This document shows, in pieces, positions 39,305 through 44,593 of a stretch of DNA of 44,593 bases; position 1 is the stretch's first letter; each line of letters begins with the position of its first letter. The translations under genes were made by a program, and so were the position numbers. The DNA is taken from contig JAFDFO010000004.1 in NCBI GenBank assembly GCA_019309815.1, forward strand, positions 1 through 44,593, in the 5' to 3' direction. The notes under the pieces are model-generated. The model did not search any database, was not told the DNA's origin, and saw only the letters and a program-made list of their open reading frames with translations. Source of the stretch: Deltaproteobacteria bacterium. GTDB taxonomy: Bacteria; Desulfobacterota; Desulfobacteria; Desulfobacterales; C00003060.

Positions 39305-39750
39305 GTCAGCTCTTCTGTGGGACCATAATGGCCTCCCGCAGGGCCTGCCCTGCTTGCCTGCAGTGAGCTTGTTTATCCTGAGCCTGCCGAAGGGCCTGTC
39401 CCGAGCTTGTCGAAGGGCCGAACTGCCTGCGGTGAGCCTGTCGAACCGTCCCGCCGCCCTGTCCGCCATAGCTTCGGCGAAGGCGGAAGTCTTGACGTAG
39501 GCGGAAGCTTTATGCAAAGGTAGAAGCTTGCTTGCCCTGAGCCTGCCTGTCCTGAGCGAAGTCGAGGGGCCTGTCCTGAGCGAAGTCGAGGGGCCTGTCC
39601 TGAGCGAAGTCGAGGGGCCTGTCCTGAGCGAAGTCGAGGGGCCTGTCCCGAGCTTGTCGAGGGGGTCGAACCGTCCCGCCGACCTGTCCGCCATAGCTTC
39701 AGCGAAGGCGGAAGCTTTGTGCGAAGGCGGGTCGAAGGGTCCGTGGTAAA
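39305..39750. repeat. CCTGAGCNNGTCGAAGGG-word region with 24-bp tandem array
   Basis: CCTGAGCCTGCCGAAGGG, GAGCTTGTCGAAGGG, CCGCCATAGCTTCGGCGAAG and GGCGGAAGC words fill the region. At 39546-39641 four identical 24-bp units (CCTGTCCTGAGCGAAG, then TCGAGGGG) run head to tail, and a fifth, diverged one follows (39642-39665). Long open frames here are translations of repeats. Related words are at 33965 and 42548. The region separates two divergent genes. Confidence 0.92.
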
Positions 39751-39768
39751 CCTAAAAGGAGGAGACAG

Positions 39769-40158
39769 ATGGAAGAAGAAGAAATAGTGTACTCGACCAC
39801 CAAGAGACATTTTAACTTGTTTTGCAAAGAAGTCCGTAAGTTTATTGATGTTTTTGGCCTCATGGGCTGGGAGGTCAACTTTGAACACAAGTTGTATCTA
39901 TACAATGCTCAGGCAGTCTGCATAACCGACCAGCAAGGTCGTACATGCACAATGGCCCTTGCAACAGAGTGGATCGCACTGAAACCCACAGATTTAGAAA
40001 TACGGAAGGCAGCATTTCACGAAGTCTGCGAATTACTGCTCTCGAGACTAAACACCTTTGCAAAATACAGGTTCGTGCGGGAGAGCCAAATAGACGAAGA
40101 GTCTCACAACCTTATCCGCATTTTAGAACGAGTGGTGTGGCAACAAACTCATAAGTAG
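39769..40158 (+). CDS. Small zincin-like protein
   Basis: A 129-residue protein with a putative metal motif F-H-E-V-C-E-L-L-L (residues 84-92, HExxE type) and preceding A-L-A-T-E-W-I-A-L-K-P-T. A C-terminal E-E-S-H-N-L-I-R helix could supply a further ligand. The pattern resembles small metallopeptidase-like proteins seen in phages and mobile DNA. Catalytic activity is unproven. AAGGAGGAG precedes the ATG. It directly follows a large repeat region and does not show phage neighbours. Confidence 0.65.
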   Translation: MEEEEIVYSTTKRHFNLFCKEVRKFIDVFGLMGWEVNFEHKLYLYNAQAVCITDQQGRTCTMALATEWIALKPTDLEIRKAAFHEVCELLLSRLNTFAKYRFVRESQIDEESHNLIRILERVVWQQTHK

Positions 40159-40211
40159 GAGTTCGAGGCACCAGCTATGAGCTGCGAGCCTTCAAGGAAA
40201 GGAGGAATCCC

Positions 40212-41093
40212 ATGACAAAGAACTCGGCAAAGGCCAAAGAAGTCTTAAGGTATCTTTCTCTTATTGGTATCTGTCTTGTATTCTCATCTTCACTCGGTTT
40301 TGCCCAAGCTACGCAGCCTGTTGTCCCTGAGCACGCTTTCACAATTGCCCCCTCAGTCTTCCATTTCCTCTATGAGGAGCCGAGCATAGATATACAAGTA
40401 GATGGGGACATGTACGGAATCATGGGAAGTTACACGTACCATAAGAAGGCATTACTAAGCACAAGCATTGAGTACGCCCAGGGCGATCTCAAGTATGACG
40501 GATTCTTACAGGAGATTGGGGATGGCGAGGATGACGGATCCTCACAGGCGAGGGTTCCATTCCAGGGGGACACAGAGGACTGGATACTCGAATGGCGTGC
40601 TTTGCTCGGCCTCGATTTTCCTATGGGCAAGTGTTTACTGACTCCTTTCTCGGGCGTAGGCTATCGGTATTGGAACAATCAAGGTGAGGGAACCGGCTTT
40701 TACGAAAGAGAGATAACATACTGGTACTCTCCCATTGGCCTTGCTCTCTTCGGTGCCTTCTCCCCCAGGTGGACATTTGGGATAAGCGGAGAATACGACT
40801 TTCTCTGGAGCGCCAAGACCGAGACTGACCTATCCGATGTTCTCTATGGCCTGCCTCGCGTGCATTTGAGTGCCGAACAGGGAGGCGGATATGGCTTGAG
40901 GGGGTCTTTTTGGATCAAGGCGCAGCTTGCCAGATATTTTGCACTGTCTATTGAACCCTTCGTAAGATATTGGGACATAGACGAATCAAACCAGGTGCCT
41001 TTGACTTATTTTGGCGTACCAACCGGACTAGTCGTGATAGAGCCGGCAAATCGAACGACGGAATACGGACTTCTCCTGAACCTGATATTCTAA
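40212..41093 (+). CDS. Outer-membrane beta-barrel protein
   Basis: A 293-residue protein with a signal peptide (about 1-33, ending L-G-F-A-Q-A). The mature part alternates polar and hydrophobic residues with many Tyr and Trp, as in a transmembrane barrel, and ends in N-L-I-F with C-terminal Phe, the mark of Bam-inserted porins. No known family can be named. AAAGGAGG precedes the ATG. Its partner may be the cNMP-PilZ gene 176 nt downstream, but no evidence links them. Confidence 0.8.
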   Translation: MTKNSAKAKEVLRYLSLIGICLVFSSSLGFAQATQPVVPEHAFTIAPSVFHFLYEEPSIDIQVDGDMYGIMGSYTYHKKALLSTSIEYAQGDLKYDGFLQEIGDGEDDGSSQARVPFQGDTEDWILEWRALLGLDFPMGKCLLTPFSGVGYRYWNNQGEGTGFYEREITYWYSPIGLALFGAFSPRWTFGISGEYDFLWSAKTETDLSDVLYGLPRVHLSAEQGGGYGLRGSFWIKAQLARYFALSIEPFVRYWDIDESNQVPLTYFGVPTGLVVIEPANRTTEYGLLLNLIF

Positions 41094-41269
41094 GGACACG
41101 GACGAAATTGATGCACCCGGCCAATTCTCATAAACTGATACGCGCAATCGGAGAATACTTGCTACCAGAATCGAGCGGACCGGATATGATGCGAACCAAA
41201 GGGTGGGTAATACCTCGAAAGGAAAACTACCCTGTGTTGCCCTGCCAATTTTGATGGGAGGTTCTTTCC

Positions 41270-41944
41270 ATGCTTATTACAGCATCTGAAGAGTTTTATC
41301 AGGATGGCGACATCATAATTGAGGAGGGTTCTTCAGGAGACTGGGTCTACGTGGTCAACTCAGGGACCGTGGAAATTTCTAAGACGATTGACGGGAAGAA
41401 ATATATTGTGGCAAGGCTTGGGCCGGGTGAAGTTTTTGGAGAACTCGGTTTCTTGGGAAGTGTTCCACGGACTGCCACGGCGCGGGCTATTGGTGAAACT
41501 TCCGTTGGGATTCTTGATCGAACATACTTGGATACCGAATACAATAGGCTCTCTTCAGAGTTCAGGACCGTTCTCAGTGCCCTGGTCAAAAGATTCAAAC
41601 AGATGAATGATCGAGCCGTCGAGTATACATCGCGCAAAGAGTTCCGAACCCAGAAGACCTTGTCCCTGAACTATGCAGACAGGGCGGCCTTTGTCGATGC
41701 GCACACAGAGAACGTGGGAACCAGGGGTCTCTTCATCAGGACCGACAATCCATTCGAAGAGGGTGAACAGTTTCTGCTCGAACTCGTATTGCCAGGCCTT
41801 CCAAATACTATGGAAATCAAGTGTGAAGTGGTGTGGGCAAGGAAACAGGGGGAAGAACCGGGCCAGGCAAATGGAATGGGGGTCAAATTCGTTGAAATTA
41901 CAGAAGAAGATGAACAGACACTGAAGGATTATCTTAGTCCTTAG
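41270..41944 (+). CDS. Cyclic-nucleotide-binding and PilZ-like protein, copy 1
   Basis: A 224-residue protein with an N-terminal cNMP-binding domain (about 1-115) and a C-terminal PilZ-like domain (about 130-220). The phosphate-binding cassette is F-G-E-L-G-F-L-G-S-V-P-R-T-A-T-A. The PilZ part has T-E-N-V-G-T-R-G-L-F-I, so the usual D/N-x-S-x-x-G is altered and the R-x3-R motif is missing; c-di-GMP binding is doubtful. No helix-turn-helix lies between, so it is not a classic Crp. GGGAGG precedes the ATG. The paralogue at 43005-43679 has the same length and order. Confidence 0.85.
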   Translation: MLITASEEFYQDGDIIIEEGSSGDWVYVVNSGTVEISKTIDGKKYIVARLGPGEVFGELGFLGSVPRTATARAIGETSVGILDRTYLDTEYNRLSSEFRTVLSALVKRFKQMNDRAVEYTSRKEFRTQKTLSLNYADRAAFVDAHTENVGTRGLFIRTDNPFEEGEQFLLELVLPGLPNTMEIKCEVVWARKQGEEPGQANGMGVKFVEITEEDEQTLKDYLSP

Positions 41945-41996
41945 ACGTCAGCCCTGCAGCAAAAAATGACGATTTTGTGGCCGTTGCTTATTTCCC

Positions 41997-42025
41997 TTGT
42001 TTTTTAAAATATACTTGATTATACT
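41997..42025 (+). promoter_or_regulatory. Sigma-70 promoter of the PilZ gene
   Basis: TTGTTT (41997-42002), a 17-nt spacer and TATACT (42020-42025), about 59 nt before the ATG. Confidence 0.6.
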
Positions 42026-42083
42026 AATGGAAAATAAGTGTGTGGCTGGGACATATTGTTGATTCCCCGATAGGGGGTGCGTT

Positions 42084-42485
42084 ATGGAAGAGAAGAAAGA
42101 AGGCAGAAGACACCAACGATACCAGGTTCCGGAAGGTTCGTTTGTTACCCTTGGTCCAAGCAATTCCATACTGGGTCAAATTCTAGATATCAGCATGGGT
42201 GGGCTTGCATTTCGCTATATCAACTCCCAGCCCGATGGGCCTACAGACCAATCATATTTGGACATACACTTGACAGAGGGTGATATGTGCCTGGGTAGAG
42301 TACCAATAAAGGCCGTTTCAGACCTGGAAACACCTGACACGGTTACATGTAAAGCAGATGGACCATTGCCGGTCAGCTGCAGAGCCATGAGACGATGTGG
42401 CGTACAATTCGGTGAAATGACCCAGGGCCAGATATCCCAGCTGGCAAGTTGTATCCAAACCCAAACAATCGGAGGGCTGCCTTAA
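42084..42485 (+). CDS. PilZ-domain c-di-GMP receptor
   Basis: A 133-residue single PilZ domain with both canonical motifs: R-R-H-Q-R-Y near residues 8-13 (R-x3-R) and D-I-S-M-G-G near residues 36-41 (D-x-S-x-x-G). C-di-GMP binding is thus likely. It lies between two cNMP-PilZ paralogues with less typical PilZ domains, and the HD-GYP phosphodiesterase of the window could control its ligand. AGGGGG precedes the ATG and a strong terminator follows, so it is monocistronic. Confidence 0.88.
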   Translation: MEEKKEGRRHQRYQVPEGSFVTLGPSNSILGQILDISMGGLAFRYINSQPDGPTDQSYLDIHLTEGDMCLGRVPIKAVSDLETPDTVTCKADGPLPVSCRAMRRCGVQFGEMTQGQISQLASCIQTQTIGGLP

Positions 42486-42518
42486 GAGCCAACCCAATAT
42501 TCAATCGTATAGAAGCAA

Positions 42519-42550
42519 GGCAGGGTCATTATTGACCCTGCCTTTTTTTT
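42519..42550 (+). terminator. Rho-independent terminator after the PilZ gene
   Basis: A perfect 10-bp stem GGCAGGGTCA (42519-42528) / TGACCCTGCC (42533-42542) with a TTAT loop, then eight T (42543-42550). Confidence 0.96.
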
Positions 42551-42745
42551 GCCTGTCCTGCCTGTCCGACGGAGTCTTGACGTAGGCGGAAGCGAAGCCT
42601 AAGGGTCTGCCCTGCTTGCTTGTGGTGAGCTTGTTTATCCTGAGCCTGCCTGTCCTGAGCCTGCCTGTCCTGAGCCTGTCGAAGGGTCGAAGGGTCGAAC
42701 TGCCTGCGGCGGTTCCACAAACTCGTCCCGACAAGTCGGGACTCA
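42551..42745. repeat. CCTGAGCCTGTCGAAGGG-word region
   Basis: GCCTGTCCTGCCTGTCCG, GGCGGAAGCGAAGCCTAAGG, CCTGAGCCTGCCTGTCCTG and GTCGAAGGGTCGAAGGG words at 42548-42700, then a GTCCCGAcaagTCGGGAC palindrome (about 42725-42742). No gene is seen from 42551 to 43004. Confidence 0.85.
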
Positions 42746-43004
42746 AACAGTGCGTAACCTTCATCCGCATCCAACCGCTGCGCTCGGCTGCGTTGAATGG
42801 GGTTGAGACCCATCCGCCACCCCGCGCGACTTTGTACCTTGACACACAACTGAAATTCTATCATATTTAGAAGACTTTAGAACTGTGGATGGACACGAAG
42901 TGTGCGCATGAAAGACGAGTTGATGTTACACCAAGAACAAACCCTCAATGCAGGGAGAACATTTGCCGGCGTTGTCCTGCAAACTTTCATGGGAGAGTCT
43001 TGCT

Positions 43005-43679
43005 ATGCTTCCTACAGTAGCTGAAGAGGTTTATCCCGATGGCAAGACTATCCTTGAGGAGGGCACGTCAGGAGACCGGGTCTATGTAGTCCGCTCCGGT
43101 ACTGTGGAAATTTCCAAGACGATTAAAGGAACAAAGTGTATCATCGCAGAGATTGAGCCCGGGGACGTATTTGGGGAACTCAGTTTTTTCGAAGGTGATA
43201 GACGGACTTGCACGGCGCGGGCTGTTGGTGAAACTTGCGTTGAGATTATTGATAGCGCATATTTGAATAGTGAATTCGGCAAGCTCTCTCCAGAGCTGAA
43301 GGCCATTTTCGAGGCCCTGGTAAAGAGATTCCAACAGACGATTGATCGAGCCATCGAGTTTTCATCACGACAGGAGGCTCGAACCCGCAAGGCCTTGTCA
43401 CTAAAATACGCAGACAAGAAGGCCTTTTTCGATGCGCGCACAGAGAATGTCGGTAGCAGTGGCCTTTTCATTAAGACCGAAAATCCATTCCAGAAGGGCG
43501 AGCAGTTTCTGCTCGAACTACAATTACCAGGTATTCCAGATCCCCTGAAAGTCAAAGGCGAAGTGGTATGGGCAAGGAAAAAGGCGGGAGAAACGAACCC
43601 GCCCAATGGAATGGGAATCAAGTTTGTTGAAATTACGAAAGAGGATGTACAAACACTGAAAGAATATATCAATCAATAG
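43005..43679 (+). CDS. Cyclic-nucleotide-binding and PilZ-like protein, copy 2
   Basis: A 224-residue paralogue of 41270-41944 with the same domains: cNMP-binding (about 1-115, cassette F-G-E-L-S-F-F-E-G-D-R-R-T-C-T-A) and PilZ-like (about 130-220, T-E-N-V-G-S-S-G-L-F-I). Upstream sequence is also similar (ATGGGAG before both starts), so the duplication covers the leader. ATG 43005 has GGGAGAG about 8 nt upstream. Differences lie mainly in the phosphate cassette. The ligand may differ from that of copy 1. Confidence 0.85.
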   Translation: MLPTVAEEVYPDGKTILEEGTSGDRVYVVRSGTVEISKTIKGTKCIIAEIEPGDVFGELSFFEGDRRTCTARAVGETCVEIIDSAYLNSEFGKLSPELKAIFEALVKRFQQTIDRAIEFSSRQEARTRKALSLKYADKKAFFDARTENVGSSGLFIKTENPFQKGEQFLLELQLPGIPDPLKVKGEVVWARKKAGETNPPNGMGIKFVEITKEDVQTLKEYINQ

Positions 43680-43770
43680 AAGCCAGATGTGAGTACTTGG
43701 CCTCCAGCTTTGAACCTGCCATTTACCTGAACTCCCGTCTCCCCTGAAAAGATCATGAATACGTATAAGA

Positions 43771-43798
43771 TTGACTTCTCTTACTCACCCAATATAAG
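43771..43798 (+). promoter_or_regulatory. Sigma-70 promoter of the gene at 43843
   Basis: TTGACT (43771-43776), a 16-nt spacer and TATAAG (43793-43798), about 45 nt before the ATG. Confidence 0.55.
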
Positions 43799-43842
43799 CT
43801 TAACCATATTAAGGCAAGCTGTTCCTAATAGGGTTTATCGCT

Positions 43843-44337
43843 ATGGCATGCGAAGAATCACAGTTTATGAAAAGGAACCTGCCTCGTCTTCTAGACAGGT
43901 TTGATATTTCCTACTTCAAAGAGGAAACTTGTGTCGAATACTTCATCGCAGACAAAAGCACGGCAGCACAAATTTCTTATGTGATTGTCTTATCCCTAGA
44001 CACGACTTCAAGAGAGATCCATGTCAGCAAATTCTACCCGGAGCTCCGCAAAGAAGGCAACGCCAGGTACCTTTCTGCTGCCTGTTTTTATCTCGTCGTA
44101 CATCACTTTGCGCATGTCTATCATCTCGACGAGAATTACAATATTTCTCTAGATACACTTCCTGCCACCTTCGAGAGATTCTTTTCGCGGCTCAAAGACT
44201 TCGATTTCCATGTTGAAGGCATCAAGCTTTGCAAGACCGCTGAACTATTGAGCAAATTTCTCCCGGTAGACCTTAATACTTCCGTGATCAGGAAGAAGAT
44301 CATAGAGAATCAAGACGTACCCTTCCACGTCTGGTAG
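43843..44337 (+). CDS. Hypothetical protein
   Basis: A 164-residue soluble protein I do not recognise. It is rich in Phe, Tyr and His, with K-F-Y-P-E-L-R-K-E-G-N near residue 63 and V-V-H-H-F-A-H-V-Y-H near 85-94, a cluster of four His that might bind metal. There is no signal peptide. The promoter-like sequence upstream and normal codon use suggest a real gene. AGGG lies about 9 nt before the ATG. It follows the duplicated cNMP-PilZ gene but shows no domain shared with it. Confidence 0.7.
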   Translation: MACEESQFMKRNLPRLLDRFDISYFKEETCVEYFIADKSTAAQISYVIVLSLDTTSREIHVSKFYPELRKEGNARYLSAACFYLVVHHFAHVYHLDENYNISLDTLPATFERFFSRLKDFDFHVEGIKLCKTAELLSKFLPVDLNTSVIRKKIIENQDVPFHVW

Positions 44338-44480
44338 TCCTCGGCAGGAATTGTCCCGAATTCTCTTCAGTATCAACCTCCCCTTTCGAATGCGGAATAA
44401 GAAACAACTCTGGGCACTGGCAATTCCGCCCATCTATCTGAGAGCGCCTTGGCATTACATTACGATACTCTCTTTTTATG

Positions 44481-44593
44481 GTTCTTCTCCAATTTAGTTG
44501 GAGAAGAGGGTCCAAGGATTCAAGGGGTCAAGGATTCAAGGGTTTGTTTTCTAAAGACTTTATCAGCGCCGTTAACATTTTTTCGATTTCTGC
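44481..44593. repeat. CAAGGATTC-word inverted-arm element, copy 3 (cut by window end)
   Basis: It starts with the hairpin TTCTCCAA/TTGGAGAA and has the same CAAGGATTCAAGGGGTCAAG words as copies 1 and 2. The next 66 nt are the 3' end of a four-helix-bundle gene. The other arm lies outside the window. Confidence 0.88.
44528..44593 (-). CDS. Four-helix-bundle (23S rRNA intervening-sequence type) protein, 3' end
   Basis: Only the last 21 codons and the TGA (44528-44530) are in the window, starting A-E-I-E-K-M-L and ending S-L-E-N-K-P-L-N-P. The C-terminal helix fits the four-helix-bundle/S23 family, known from intervening sequences of 23S rRNA and from diversity-generating retroelement accessories. 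The other two copies in the window are broken, so whether this one is intact depends on the sequence outside. Confidence 0.65.
   Translation of the reverse strand, partial: AEIEKMLTALIKSLENKPLNP

Noticed and set aside
39197..39888. Long open frames on the minus strand over the repeat region
   Set aside because: They translate the CCTGAGC/GTCGAAGG words into Ser/Thr/Gly/Gln-rich repeats and extend into the opposite strand of the gene at 39769; the real gene starts at 39196.
41112..41254. 47-codon frame between the barrel gene and cNMP-PilZ copy 1
   Set aside because: It has only a weak Shine-Dalgarno sequence and no recognisable feature; it cannot be told from chance.

Overview
The window looks like chromosomal DNA of an anaerobic deltaproteobacterium (Desulfobacterota, probably a Desulfobacteria-type sulfate reducer). 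This rests on the kinds of genes seen: Rex, a split F0 operon (atpZ-atpI-atpB-atpE without the F1 genes), HypE, a feo operon headed by a Fur-FeoA fusion, an FlhG/FliA module with a sigma-54 response regulator, and cyclic-nucleotide/PilZ proteins. No rRNA, tRNA, CRISPR array, prophage or intact transposase was found.

Layout. 1-4.4 kb: a thiamine-binding-type protein, uvrA and the redox repressor rex. 4.4-6.3 kb: the F0 operon, closed by a strong terminator. 6.4-16.1 kb, all on the minus strand: hemL, fliA, flhG, a sigma-54 activator, cheR, a soluble histidine kinase and an HD-GYP response regulator that has its own near-consensus sigma-54 promoter. 16.4-24.1 kb: a loose set of single genes (TPM protein, nucleotidyltransferase, LemA, HypE, an EndoQ-like PHP protein, a macrodomain, a small NTPase) separated by repeat-filled spacers. 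24.3-31.8 kb: a metal-homeostasis island with fmdB-type zinc ribbon, fur-feoA, feoA, feoB, a separate fur, znuACB and a probable zur. Two copies of a TGCAACT-N-AGTTGCA-type palindrome mark a likely Zur regulon. 31.9-33.2 kb: a long DapA preceded by a lysine riboswitch and an attenuator-type terminator. 33.2-36.7 kb: a HAD protein, an MBL hydrolase, a GNAT-fold DUF2156 protein and an aldo/keto reductase. 36.8-39.2 kb: a probable peptide-modification (RiPP-like) locus. 39.7-44.3 kb: a zincin-like protein, an outer-membrane barrel, and two duplicated cNMP-PilZ proteins flanking a canonical PilZ protein.

The best candidate for something new is the locus at 36.8-39.2 kb. A previously uncalled 22-codon ORF (38796..38864, minus) encodes a Lys/Arg-rich peptide ending in C-K-C-K-T-S-C. 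It sits 75 nt upstream of a radical SAM/SPASM enzyme that carries a PqqD-like peptide-binding domain, followed by a cupin and preceded by a small three-helix membrane protein.

The second striking feature is the spacer DNA. At least a dozen intergenic regions are built from degenerate 7-9 bp words, often set as two inverted arms around a short centre. At least seven word families recur. One family (three copies) holds the 3' end of a four-helix-bundle (23S rRNA intervening-sequence type) protein gene between its arms, and two of these copies are visibly decayed.
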